64,000 bases of DNA from Saprospiraceae bacterium (GCA_016714445.1 JADJNF010000001.1:434001-498000); one strand, 5' to 3'; counted from the stretch's first letter, positions 50,948 through 60,888 are shown. Program-made: numbers and translations. Notes: generated by a model from the sequence alone, not told the origin.

Positions 50948-52797
50948 GTGTGTCTTGAACAACCTATGAAGATAGGTTGATGCTGTATGATAGATGAGAG
51001 TAGGTCTCTTGGTGGCGACCGTCAGGGGTAGCTACCAAACCACCTTATGGTGCAAATGCCGAAAGTCAGATGTGCTGAACGATAAGGAAAAACGGCTACT
51101 AGATAGCTGTAGGTGAGTGTACAGGAGTTGAATGAAAGTGAACCAATGATGAAGCCTCGTAAGGGCAATAGAAGTTATCAAAAGCAGGCAGTTACGTTTG
51201 TGCCGACGACAGAGTGTATCGGACGACCTGATTACTGGGTACATGATAACCGGGGTTAAGTTGGCAAGAACTGTACATAGGCTATCATAGGGAACAAGAG
51301 AAGTCAACATCGTACTGTAAAATTAAGAGGAAGCAGTCAGATAAGGGATGATCTGAGATGTTGGCGGCAGACCAAATCGTAGTAGTGATGAAGACTCTGT
51401 AATGGAGTTGGAGCGAAGGGTTTGGCATGTTTAGTTTACAAAAGAGTTGACAACCGATCAAAAGGGATGACCGATTATTTTGAGACAAAATCACAACCAA
51501 TCACCAAGCTGATGGTGTGGCAGGCGTACAAGGAAGTAAGAGCCAATAAAGGAAGCTATGGCATAGACCGAATGAGTTGGGAGTACTTAGATGCAAATCG
51601 AAGTAAAGAACTCTACAAGCTATGGAACAGGCTGACATCAGGTACATACTTTCCGGAACCTGTCAGACAAGTAGCTATACCGAAGCGAGATGGAGGCGAG
51701 CGCCTGTTAGGCATACCGACGCTACTCGACAGGATAGCACAGCAAGTAGTAAAGAAGCAACTGGAGCCTAAAGTAGAGCCACTGTTTCATGCAGATTCCT
51801 ATGGTTACAGACCCAATCGGAGTGCACACGATGCAGTTCGTCAGTCTAATGCAAGAACATTAAACCATGATTTTGTAATAGACATAGATATCAAAGGGTT
51901 CTTTGACAATATAGATCATGATCTGATGATGAAATCAGTGAAACATTACTGTAGAGACAGATGGGTACTGATGTATGTACAGAGATGGCTGAAAGCAGGA
52001 GTAGTGAGTAAGGAAGGAATGTACAGAGATACGATGACAGGCACACCACAGGGTGGCGTCATAAGTCCGCTGTTGGCAAATCTGTTTCTTCATGTAGTAT
52101 TTGACAAATGGATGGAGAAGAATCATCCTGAGAAGCCATTTGAGCGATATGCAGATGACATTGTGGTACATTGCAAGACGGAGAAGCAGGCTTTATTTAT
52201 GCTGAAAGTCATAAAGGTAAGAATGCAACATTGTCATTTGGAATTGCATCCACAAAGAGACGAAGATCGTAAATCGAAGGGGAGAATCTGTAGGGATCTA
52301 TCCGAAGAAATATGATTTTCTGGGATTCAGTATTAAGCCAACGGGTGTCAAGACGAAGAAAGGTGTTAAGAGCCTACCTGGCACATTTGTGAGTATCAAA
52401 TCGAGAACTGGTATTTTGAGCAAATTCAGTAGCTGGTCAATTCATAAAAGGCGTAAGCCCATAGAGTTATTAGCAAAAGAATTAAATCCGATGATACGTG
52501 GCATCATCAACTATTATCACAAGTTTGAGAATGGCAGTATGCGTTACGTATGGAATCAGCTCAATGCCAGACTACTTAAGTGGGTAAAATGGGAGAAAGG
52601 ATTGTATAAGTATGCAGCCATCCGATGGTTAAAGATAAAATACAAAGAGAGCCCTGATCTATTTGCCCATTGGAGATTGGTATATCCCTAAGGTATATTA
52701 TCTTTGTGTGATTTACAAACATGAAGAGCCGTGTGAAGGAGACTTTCACGCACGGTTCCGTGAGAACGTGGGGTGAGATTCCCCTGCGTGACTCGAT
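50948..52797 (+). mobile_element. Group II intron family 2, copy b
   Basis: 1850 bases with the same ends as copy a (GTGTGTCTTGAA and ACTCGAT). Internal indels include about 30 bases missing near 51205 relative to copy a. Domain V and VI are present near 52727-52797. It sits at the right core of site E. Confidence 0.88.
51422..52691 (+). pseudogene. Group II intron maturase (family 2, copy b), frameshifted
   Basis: The same protein as copy a, with blocks GIPTLLDRIAQQVV, SYGYRPNRSAHDAV, GTPQGGVISPLLANLFLH and ERYADDIVVHC. A frame change near 52255, at LHPQ, moves the remainder to another frame, resuming with FVSIKSRTGILSKF and GIINYYHKFENG up to the stop. Several substitutions separate it from copy a (for example KKQLEPKVEPLF for KEHLEQILEPLF). 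Confidence 0.85.
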
Positions 52798-52798
52798 T

Positions 52799-54156
52799 GT
52801 TTTTTAACTCTTGAAGTGAAATATTCAAGGCATTTGGAATGTGTCCTTGCTCGTATTCTTCTTTGTTTCTTACGTCAATGATTTGAATTTTTTGTTGGCT
52901 TGAAGTGCTTGTTTTACTTCATCCACTTCAATGCACTCTTTGATTACTTTTATTTGTTCGGGCATACGGAATTTGATTATAAGTGAAGATATAATTGTTA
53001 GTCCACCAATGAGAAAAATGGCGTATTCAATACCGAATAAGTCGGCAGTAACGCCTGATATTACTGCACCAAAAGCGTAACCTAAATCTCTCCAAAGTCG
53101 GAATGTTCCGATACTTTCTGCACGTTGTTTCGGACTTGTCGCTTGGGCAATAGTTGATAAAAATGTAGGATAAACCAGTGCAGTTCCTAATCCTAAAATT
53201 GCAGAAATGGAAGCCAAAACATAAAATTCGCTACTGAATGGAATAAGTAAAATTGCCAATCCTTGTAAAGCATACCCCAAAATAGCATTGCTTTTTTTAG
53301 AGTAGTGGTCGGACATTTTGCCTGTAAAGTTGCCCGATACCCCAAACGGTTGGATAAATGGCTGTGATTATTCCAATATTCGCATTGTCAAAGTTTAGCG
53401 AAAAAAGAACTATTGGGAGCAAACCCCAAATCATTCCGTCATTCAGATTGTTTACAAGTCCTGCTTGTGTTACAGAACTTAGTGTTTTGTTCTTGAAAGT
53501 TGTTTCAAAAAACACATTTTCAAGTTGTGTTGTGTTGTCAGTTGCACTTTCCTTATGAACAAATATCCTTGTGTCTTTTACCCAAAGTGCAGTTAAGATA
53601 AAGCCAACAATAGAAATGAAAATTCCAATATAAAATGGATAAGGTGTTATACCATATTGAATGCTATATAACCGCATAGAAAGGCAACAATACCAACTGC
53701 AAAATATCCTGCAAATTCATTTAAACCCATCGCAAATCCACGGTCTTTTTCTCCTACAAGGTCAATTTTCATAACTACAGTGCTGCTCCAAGTCAAGCCT
53801 TGGCTAACTCCTAAAAGCACATTAGCAAATATTACCCAACTCCAACTCGGAGCATAAATGAGCATAAATGGAATTGGAATGGCTAAGAGCCAACCAAATA
53901 GAAGCAAATTTTTACGTCCGAATTTATTGGCAAGTCGTCCTGTGAAATAGTTTGCAATGGCTTTGGTAATTCCAAATGCTGTAATGAATGAAAGTATGGC
54001 TGTCTTTGAAGCAACACCAAATTCTAACTCCGCAAACTGGGGGAAAATAGTTCTTTCCATTCCTATCATTCCGCCAACAAAAGCGTTTACGATTACCAAA
54101 ATGGTAAACTGTTTCCAATTTTCTTTAATTCCAAGTTTTATGTTTTCTGTATTCAT
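52799..54156 (-). CDS. MFS transporter with a truncated C-terminal rhodanese domain (frameshifts)
   Basis: About 450 residues. The MFS part starts MNTENIKLGIKENWKQF and has twelve-helix features: FVGGMIGMERTIFPQF, NYFTGRLANKFGRKNLL (motif A), LLGVSQGLTWSSTVV, then after shifts near 53650 and 53320 FTGKMSDHYSKKS and AESIGTFRLWRDLGYAFGAVISG. After IKVIKECIEVDEVKQALQ a shift near 52895 gives IIDVRNKEEYEQGHIPNALNISLQ, the start of a rhodanese domain. The domain is cut at 52799, right at the intron and array edge, before its active-site Cys loop. MFS-rhodanese fusions suggest export linked to sulfur or metal stress. Confidence 0.75.
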
Positions 54157-54164
54157 TATCTTTT

Positions 54165-54240
54165 ATTTTAGAATGCAAAGATCGGCCTAATGCATGACAA
54201 ATCTTTTTACAAATGATAAATAATCAATTTGCTTTCTTAA
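54165..54240. repeat. Duplicate of the 3' end of a Crp/Fnr gene
   Basis: 54170-54237 and 54974-55031 are similar (TGCAAAGATC, then TTTACAAATGATAAATAATCA shared in part). On the minus strand both encode a DYLSFVK-type end. The copy at 54.2 kb is a remnant of a second Crp/Fnr gene that once lay before the MFS gene, or a promoter-region duplication. Confidence 0.5.
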
Positions 54241-54242
54241 TT

Positions 54243-54939
54243 CTATGGAAATCTATATTGTGAATCAGCCAAACTGTTAAACTCGCGGATTAAAGTCCAA
54301 TTATTGGCTTTGCGTGGTACAAATCTTTGATGGTATCCTGCTAATGCTGTTAAGTTGGGCACGGTGTATCCAATCAATAGGTAGGAGCGCACTTGATCGA
54401 TACTGTTGGTATGGATTTCCATGTGTTGAGCAACGTTTCGTTGATAATGTCAATATGCCAAAAAATTTTGTTGTTTGCCGGTTGCTAATCTGTATCGTAA
54501 ATCTTGCATCAAGCGAAAACGATTATTGAAAGTTCGCTGATTTTCAATAATTTCACCTGACTATCCAAGGATTGGCTGAATCGGCATCATAGCGAAACCG
54601 AATTATGTATTGTAACTTGGGATGAAGATGAATTTTCTTAATAGCTTGCCCCCAAATCCGATTCTCCTGTCGAATGAGTTGGTTTGTATTGGATGTAGAT
54701 GCCAATACAAAGGCATATCCTGCTGGTAAACTGATATCCTTTGGGCGTCTGATAGGTAATCTAGGACGAATAATACTAAATCCATTCGTGACATAATGGT
54801 AGTCGTTCCAGATTTTCCATGTATCACTTAACGAAATGGTATTGATGTAGGCACCCCAAACTTCTCCCTTGTAATCTTGAGCTTTTATAGTTGTATAGCT
54901 TATAAGGCTAATTAAAGCAATAAGAAATCTCATTTTCAT
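54243..54939 (-). CDS. DUF2490-family outer-membrane protein (frameshifts)
   Basis: About 230 residues. The signal peptide FLIALISLISYTTIKAQ is followed by EVWGAYINTISLSDTWKIWNDYHYVTNGF and LPAGYAFVLASTSNTNQLIRQENRIWGQA. After a shift near 54558 come SGEIIENQRTFNNRFRLMQDLRYRLA and a C-terminal strand, YRFP. DUF2490 proteins are predicted beta-barrels of unknown function, often near metal or anaerobic respiration genes. It follows the Crp/Fnr gene on the same strand. Confidence 0.7.
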
Positions 54940-54987
54940 TAATTGGATATATTTGAATCTATTATTTTAATCGATGCAAAGATCAGC

Positions 54988-55574
54988 TTATACTACAAGA
55001 TTACATTTTACAAATGATAAATAATCATTTGATATTTCCCTTATTCTGCTAAGGAAACTTGTGTGATTCCAAGATAGGTGGCAATGTACTTCAGTGGAAT
55101 TTTTTGAACATAATCAGTGGTTTCGAAAAGTTCTATATATCTTTCTTTAGCTGATTTAAATTGCAAACTTTCAACTCTTTTTACGGTATTAACATACTCT
55201 TTTTCAAATAGTAAGCGAAAAAGTCGTTCAATGTCATGGTGCTGGTTATAAAGCTCAAACAAGGATTCAGAATCAATACTTAGAAATTACTTTTATCTAT
55301 AGCCTGAATGCCTTTTGAAGTAGGCTTTCCTGTAAAAGACTTTCAGCCCGCACGATAAGTTCGTTTTCAAAAGAAAATGTTCGGTGATATCGTTGCCGTC
55401 TTTGAAGCTAAAATTCGTGCACATCCACCTTCCACAAGTAAATTGTTTTGCACCTGCTGCCTGCTATTTTGAATTATATCATTTTTATTGTAACTATTGA
55501 TATTAATAATCTGCTTGAGTACTTCTTTAGCCTGATCAGATATTTATAAACACTATCAAAAAATGAAATAATAT
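54988..55574 (-). CDS. Crp/Fnr-family transcriptional regulator (frameshifts)
   Basis: About 195 residues over several frames. The N-terminal cyclic-nucleotide-binding-like domain is visible as LLVEGGCARI, HFLFENELIVRAESLL and IQAIDKSNFLSIDSESLFELYNQHHDIERLFRLLFEKEY. The DNA-binding part is SAKERYIELFETTDYVQKIPLKYIATYLGITQVSLSRIRREI-like and ends at 54988. The missing Arg/Cys set means no Fe-S Fnr function is implied. Shifts fall near 55045, 55265, 55390 and 55530. It may control the DUF2490 gene and, through its duplicate remnant, once the MFS gene. Confidence 0.65.
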
Positions 55575-55583
55575 TCATTATTC

Positions 55584-56362
55584 CTAATTTATAAGTGTAT
55601 TCAAGGTGCTGCGTATGAGCGCTAATGACTCTAAACTTCCAAAATATTCGCCTTTCTCAAAATCCCCTTCTTGTTGAGCCATCGTGTTTGTAAGATGAGC
55701 AAAGCATATCACATTTTTATTTTTTGCTTCTGCAAAAGCATAAAGTGCTGCTGCTTCCATTTCTACACAGGTTATTCCTTGCGCTTTCATCGCTGCAATT
55801 GCAGATGGGGTTTCTCTATAAGGTGCGTCAGTCGTCCAACTTGTTGCTGGAAACCATAGGTCATTTTCTGTTAAATATTTTGTCAATTCATCTGACAATA
55901 AAGCAGGTTTTTCTTTCGGTAGATAATGGTAGCTTGTGCCTTCGTCCCTTACAGCTTCTGTAATTAAAGCAAATCTTTTGGCTATTTGGGGTTCTGTGAT
56001 TATACCTGCTGATGTAATGCTTATAAGTAATTCACAGCCCGACACAAACAGTTGTTCCGCTACCAAAACAGCGTAAGAAGAACCCACAACGCAGGGAATA
56101 ATCCCAATTTTCATATCGCCCAAAGCGAAGCTATATAGCTTTGAGTGATAGCAGGACCAACATTCATTCTTTTTTAGCTTTTCTTTCATTAAAGGTAATC
56201 AACCAAGTCTCCGTCCGGGTCTAAGACGCAAACAGCAGGAACGCTGCAATCCGCTATATTTTTTTGCCGTCTCGCTTCACGCAATAAATTTTCAGGCAAA
56301 AAAACCGATTGCTCTTGATAGTCTTTATTTAGCAGAATAGCTGCTACAATATCTTTAGGCAT
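55584..56362 (-). CDS. Nucleoside phosphorylase family protein (one frameshift)
   Basis: About 258 residues. MPKDIVAAILLNKDYQEQSVFLPENLLREARRQ starts at 56362, and VPAVCVLDPDGDLVDYL is joined by a shift near 56187 to CWSCYHSKLYSFALGDMKIGIIPCVVG. The PNP/UDP phosphorylase fold is shown by LISITSAGIIT, DEGTSYHYLP and the ribose-binding VEMEAAALYAFA. It cleaves a nucleoside with phosphate; whether uridine, purine or a thio-nucleoside is not clear. It sits at the end of the ArsR-SQR-DsrE operon, three bases after DsrE 1. Confidence 0.75.
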
Positions 56363-56365
56363 TTG

Positions 56366-56720
56366 TTAAAAGGTTAATACTTTATCGCATTCTACTATTT
56401 GTTTTGTCAGCTCTGCCATTGTGCTTATTTCTGCATTTTCTACAAGTTCAACATTTTTAATCCCCTTGCTTCCAAGGCAGCTTCCGCAAAGTAAAAGTCG
56501 TGTTTCTTTTCTTGTTGAAAGTTTTATCATTCGTTCAATATTGTAATAGCCGTTTGGAGTATTTTGGTTTGGAATAGCACAATTTACTCCATCTGCCATT
56601 AAAAAAATTACCACTTCCGTTTCAGGATAATCCTTGTTTAGTTGGTTGGCAATTCTTAGAGCGTTGAACGCTTTTTCCGTCCCGTAAGGGGGCATCATTA
56701 ATGATAATTAATGTCTTCAT
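56366..56720 (-). CDS. DsrE-family sulfur carrier-like protein 1 (one frameshift)
   Basis: About 117 residues. The start at 56720 gives MKTLIIINDAP, and a shift near 56690 continues into PPYGTEKAFNALRIANQL. VIFLMADGVNCAI and LLLCGSCLGSKGI follow. The C-x-x-C of LLCGSCLGSKGI sits where DsrE/TusD proteins carry the persulfide-accepting Cys. DsrE-like proteins pass sulfane sulfur between partners in the cytoplasm. The gene is followed after three bases by the nucleoside phosphorylase and preceded by a methyltransferase. Confidence 0.75.
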
Positions 56721-56738
56721 TATTTGTATTTTATATGA

Positions 56739-57354
56739 TTAAACTTTAAATGCTTTGATTACAAAAAAACTTCCTTTTTCGAAGCCCTTTTCAGGTTTTT
56801 CAATTTCATTTCCTTTAAACTTATCAAAGTCTGCCAATACTGAAAAATTTTCAAAATGGGATTGATGCAAGTGCTGTCAATTCTTCGGTGGAATGAAAAT
56901 GCATCACTATAAAACTTGTTAGATGATTTTTCTTTTGTATTTATCCGTTGACTCTTTTTGTCAATGATTCAAAATGATTTCTCCTTTTGGTTTCAAAATG
57001 CGATAAACTTGAAAATGCTTTTGAAATGTCGGAAAGAAAACAAACTGTTGTTACCATCAATACAAAATCAAAAGTTGTGTTGTCAAGTGGAAGACTTTCT
57101 GCATAAGCTCTGTAAACTATAATTCCTTTCTGTTCCGAAACTTTTGCCATATTTTCTGAAGGCTCAACTCCGAATTTGATGTTTAACCGTTCCGCAAATC
57201 TTCCTGTTCCAACCCCTATTTCTATTCCCTTTTTATTCTGTGGTATAGCTTGCTGAATAGCCAATATTTCAGATTCATATACAGATGAATGATTCTGGAA
57301 ACCATTGGTCGTATTCCAATGTGTTTTTTCAAATACGTTAATGCTACTATCCAT
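56739..57354 (-). CDS. Class I SAM-dependent methyltransferase (frameshifts)
   Basis: About 205 residues. FEKTHWNTTNGFQNHSSVYESEILAIQQAIP leads to the SAM-binding motif I, GIEIGVGTGRFAERL. FGVEPSENMAKVSEQKGI is motif II, and LPLDNTTFDFVLMVTTVCFLSDI is motif IV/post. The C-terminal part after shifts near 57000, 56950 and 56855 has the usual PKGEII strand, then FHSTEELTAL and GFEKGSFFVIKAFKV. The substrate is unknown; a thiol or small metabolite is suggested by the sulfur-gene context. Confidence 0.75.
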
Positions 57355-57363
57355 TGCCGTAAA

Positions 57364-57796
57364 TTAAAATGTAAGAATTATTTCATTGGATTTGATGATA
57401 ATATAAAGGTCAGCTAATGTAGAAACTGGACAAAGTTTTGTTCCTTCCGTATTTCTGCTCATCAAACAAGTTCCACAGGCAAATATTTTTCCCCCAACGC
57501 TGGAAAATGTTTCCATCATTGCATTAACATCAAAATCTTTATTGATAATGGTAGGGGCTTCCACTCCCTTTCCAAGAAGAAAACCGAAACCATGTCGCCT
57601 TGGTCAACAGAATAATTTGCAAGGCGGAAAGCATTCCAAACAGATTCAGGGTCGTTGGATGAAATTACCATGCCGATTTTTGAGGTTTAAATTTTGAATA
57701 GTTTTGTGTCGCCAAAATTATTTGTAGTTTGTGCATACATGACAACTGAAGTCAGACAAAATACAAACAGAAGAATAAAGATGTTTTTGATTTCAT
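57364..57796 (-). CDS. Exported DsrE-family protein 2 (frameshifts)
   Basis: About 145 residues. A signal peptide (FILLFVFCLTSVVMYAQ) precedes TTNNFGDTKLFKI. After a shift near 57690 comes KIGMVISSNDPESVWNAFRLANYSVDQGDMVSVF, then GKGVEAPTIINKDFDVNAMMETFSS and KIFACGTCLMSRN. The Cys in FACGTC is in the DsrE active loop. A periplasmic DsrE partner next to an SQR-like enzyme suggests handling of sulfane sulfur formed outside the cytoplasm. The N-terminal start at 57796 is a best guess because the leader is frameshifted. Confidence 0.65.
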
Positions 57797-57807
57797 ATTG
57801 ATTGATT

Positions 57808-58942
57808 TTAGAAGTATTTATAGAACCAGTATTTTCAAACCAAACTTTTGTCCAGTGCCAGAATAAAACTAGTGTTTTCATTTTAACATCAGGTAAAGGA
57901 GAACCATAAAAGTTTCCGCCAGCATACCCTGCTTTTCCGTCTCCCATTTCAAAGAAAACATTGTCCCGTCTCCATTAAATTTTTTATCTGGCGTTTTTCC
58001 TGTAATTTTGTGAGCAATATTGTGTGCAACGGTTTCTGCCTGATAGTGAGTAAATACGCCTGCCTTCGGTAATGGTTTGCCCATTTCAAGCGGTATGTAA
58101 GTAATGTCTCCAATAGCGTAAACATTTGGAAAATCCGTTTCCATTGTATTTCGGTTTACTTCAATCAACCCGACTTTCCAACTAATGCAGTTTCTCTGAT
58201 TACTGATGGGCATTGATGTTTAGTGTGAATGCCATCAAATTATAATCAGCCGTTTTCCCATTACTGAAAGTCAATATGTTTCGGTTACGGATGAAACCTG
58301 ATATTCAGGAAAATATTTATACCTTTAATTTCGACCATATTCCTGACCGCACCTGATAATTCTTTTCCTGCAACACCCATAAGGCCAGGTTCAGGAACAT
58401 AAAGTGAAACTTTCGATTTATCTGTTATTCCTTTTTCTGATTATGCTTTCTACAAGCATTGCAGCTTCATAGGGAGCAGCAGGACATTTAAAGGGAAGTG
58501 CAGAAACTACAACGGCAATATTTCCACCTTTAAAATTTTGCAATTTTTCATTAAATGTTGTAGCTCCATCAAGAGTATAAAAATCATGCCCGAAATTATT
58601 AAGTTTATACTCTGTGATTTGCTCAACTCCAAGAGAAATTACCATAAAATCTCCTTTATATTCATGTCCATTTACCGAAACAGAAATTTGTTCAGGATTT
58701 ACATTTGCAATTTCTCCAATTACAACTTCTATTCCTGGACCTGCAATTTTTCGAGTATTTCGGTAAACTTCATCCGGCTTTCGTTTACCATCCATCAACC
58801 ACACAAGGGAAGGTGCAAAAACATTTTTTCTTCTTTTTCAAAAAAGTAATATTTTAGTTTTGGCACCAATTTTCTTACTCAATTCTTTAGCGGTTATAAT
58901 TCCACCGGTTCCTGCTCCTAATATTAATATGGTCTTACTCAT
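57808..58942 (-). CDS. Sulfide:quinone oxidoreductase-like flavoprotein (frameshifts)
   Basis: About 375 residues. N-terminal SKTILILGAGTGGIITAKELSKKIG holds the FAD-binding GxGxxG. FAPSLVWLMDGKRKPDEV, GIEVVIGEIANVNPEQISV, GDFMVISLGVEQ and PFKCPAAPYEAAML follow, the last with the CP motif of SQR. The second FAD motif is FPNVYAIGDITYIPL, and the end is LVLFWHWTKVWFEKYWFYKYF, an amphipathic membrane-binding tail. Shifts lie near 58840, 58420, 58300 and 57945. The cysteines fit oxidation of sulfide to polysulfide with electrons to quinone. Twelve bases separate it from arsR-like, so it is in that operon. Confidence 0.75.
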
Positions 58943-58954
58943 TTTTGAATAGGA

Positions 58955-59275
58955 TTAAAGTTTTTCAATAAGTTTTTGATTTTTCTTCAAATTGTCTATC
59001 AGTACTTCTCGCATTAAACGGCACGCTTGTGCTACTTTATTAGAAGACAGAGAAAAGTAGGTGCTTTGCCCATCCCGTCTTGATTTTAAAATCCCTTTTT
59101 TTGTCATTAAAGAAAGATGTTGAGAAAGGTTTGATTTCAAGCCACCCGTTATTTTCAAAAATGTCGGTAAAGCAAAGTTCTTTTTCTTGGCAGCGTCAAT
59201 AACTTCAATCCTTAAAGGGTGCCCTAATGCCTTACAAACATCTGCATGTAATTCAAAAAATCTTCTTTCTGTCAT
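58955..59275 (-). CDS. ArsR-family regulator of the sulfur operon
   Basis: An intact 106-residue winged-helix protein. ELHADVCKALGHPLRIEVIDAAKKK and LKITGGLKSNLSQHLSLMTKKGILKSRRDGQSTYFSLSS are typical ArsR features. It has exactly two cysteines, in DVCKAL near the N-terminus and QACRLM in the C-terminal helix, which is the pattern of the persulfide sensors SqrR/BigR. Together with its place as first gene before SQR and DsrE genes this suggests sulfide or persulfide sensing, which is an inference. The metal-binding ELCVCDL box is absent. Confidence 0.85.
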   Translation of the reverse strand: MTERRFFELHADVCKALGHPLRIEVIDAAKKKNFALPTFLKITGGLKSNLSQHLSLMTKKGILKSRRDGQSTYFSLSSNKVAQACRLMREVLIDNLKKNQKLIEKL

Positions 59276-60888
59276 TGTTTAAAAGTTTAATAGTTCACAA
59301 ATATATGAACTATTTATATAACCACCAAATATTTTTTGTGCAATAAGAAATTTTTAAGCATTGGTTATTAGTTTCAGTAAGGTTTTAACTGTTTTATGGG
59401 TGTAGAAGCAGAACGTAAATCTTGATTGAGCATGCAACGTATCGTTCGATTTTTTCGAAATATAAAACTGTCAAATGGTCAGTCATTTAAAACAATCTAA
59501 TTCTTTGTCAAGGAGCTTGTTTGCTTTTTACAATTAGCAATAACTTACTGATTAATAAATCAAATTTCACCATTTAGATTTACGAAAGTTTTCTATTAAG
59601 ATTTTTATTAAAAGTTTGTGTGGCTTTATACACACCAGCGTTTCTTGCTTTCTACGGAAAATATAAAGTAGATTTTAAGAAGTGGGGATGGATGAAAAAT
59701 CAGGTAAAGAGCCTTCAGCTTTGAAAATGCAACTAAAAACATACCACCAGAGGTGGTAAAACTAAAAGTAAGAATTCATAGGGGCAGCGGGGCAGATGGT
59801 GCGCAGGAGCAATGTGAGGTACGAATCATGGCTGTGCGTACTAGATGCCCCTGCATGGCTGCCCCAAACAAATAAAAGGGAGGTGCGGTGGATGATACAG
59901 GGTGCTCAAGCAGCTTGCGGAGTGAGTACGCTGTAACAGGCACAGGAAGCACCGGAAATACTGCCAGCCATAGCCGCCATCCCAGAGCACATGCACAGAG
60001 CAGAAGACATAATGACAGGAATATGACATCATATACTACCTGCAAGGTGGAGATATGTGGCATATAATGTATTGATACTGGACTATATGGCTTATACTCT
60101 GTATCTGCGTCTCTGCCACTGAACTGTTTAGCCGAAAATAGCATGTATCTGCATAGTGTGTAATGGATGGATATGTTGATGAGCACTCTCCATGCAGATA
60201 CATGGTATGCGTAAAGTCAGTGGCAGAGGCGATGGTCTATGGCTGAGACAGTATGCCGCTTTACCCGCAAAGGGTGAACGTAGCGGAATGAAATGGGAAC
60301 AAGCACCCGATAAACTAGTAAGACGCAGCCGCAATATATGAAGCTTTTAGCATTGTGTAGGGATAAAACTTCGGTCAGAAACCGATCTTATATAGCATCG
60401 AAGTCCGGAGACTTCGACGATCAGCAAAAAAGCATGGGTATAGGAGGAACGAAATGAAAGCAAGAAAGGATTTTGATTGAGCAAAGGTAGTATTAGCCGA
60501 AGTAATGGATGTGTGTAATGCGCTAATGCTGCCTGTGAAATGAAATTTGCATAGCCTGAGTGAAATGAAGTGACGGAGATACTTATGCTGCGGGGACTTC
60601 GACTCTGCTTTGCGGCGCTCAGTCACCCGGCTCTCCTGATGAACGAATGAATGGAAGGAGCGATAATGGAACGAAGCGGACGCAGGTAGCGAAGTGAAAT
60701 GGTAGTGACTGAATGACGGAGTGAAGAAGGTGTGCCAGAATAAAGAGGAAAAAGGATTATTGATATATATCAGTTTGCTAAATAGAGAAAATTTTTTATA
60801 TTTGCCAATGAAAGGAAACACAGGTGCAAGTATCAAAACTATCTGTGTCATTCATTTTTTGACAACAACTTACAACCCATGTCCTTTA
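59276..60888. other. Gene-free 1.6-kb stretch with a structured, GC-richer core
   Basis: From 59276 to about 59760 the DNA is AT-rich with nothing recognisable. From about 59760 to 60720 the base composition rises and many short motifs recur (GAAATGGAA-, GGAACGAA-, AAGTGAAATG-like). Several long inverted repeats occur: GGGGCAGC/GCTGCCCC (59780-59787 and 59858-59865), a nested cruciform at 60082-60258, and TCGAAGTC/GACTTCGA near 60398-60417. Open frames here have no family match or coding character. It may be a structured RNA or a non-autonomous element. Confidence 0.55.
60111..60228. repeat. Nested long inverted repeat (cruciform)
   Basis: Outer arms CTCTGCCACTGA (60111-60122) and TCAGTGGCAGAG (60217-60228) and inner arms CATGTATCTGCAT (60142-60154) and ATGCAGATACATG (60192-60204) are all perfect inverted repeats. 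A weaker outermost pair (GGCTTATACTCTGT with ACAGTATGCC) extends it to about 60089-60257. There is no T-tract. Confidence 0.85.

Noticed and set aside
57687..57947. A separate small gene between the SQR-like and DsrE 2 genes
   Set aside because: The frame is a chimera of the SQR C-terminus and the DsrE 2 signal peptide produced by frameshifts.
59776..60851. Several open frames of 60-160 residues in the structured island
   Set aside because: They overlap inverted repeats, have low-complexity Ser/His/Leu-rich translations, and no family or start-site support.
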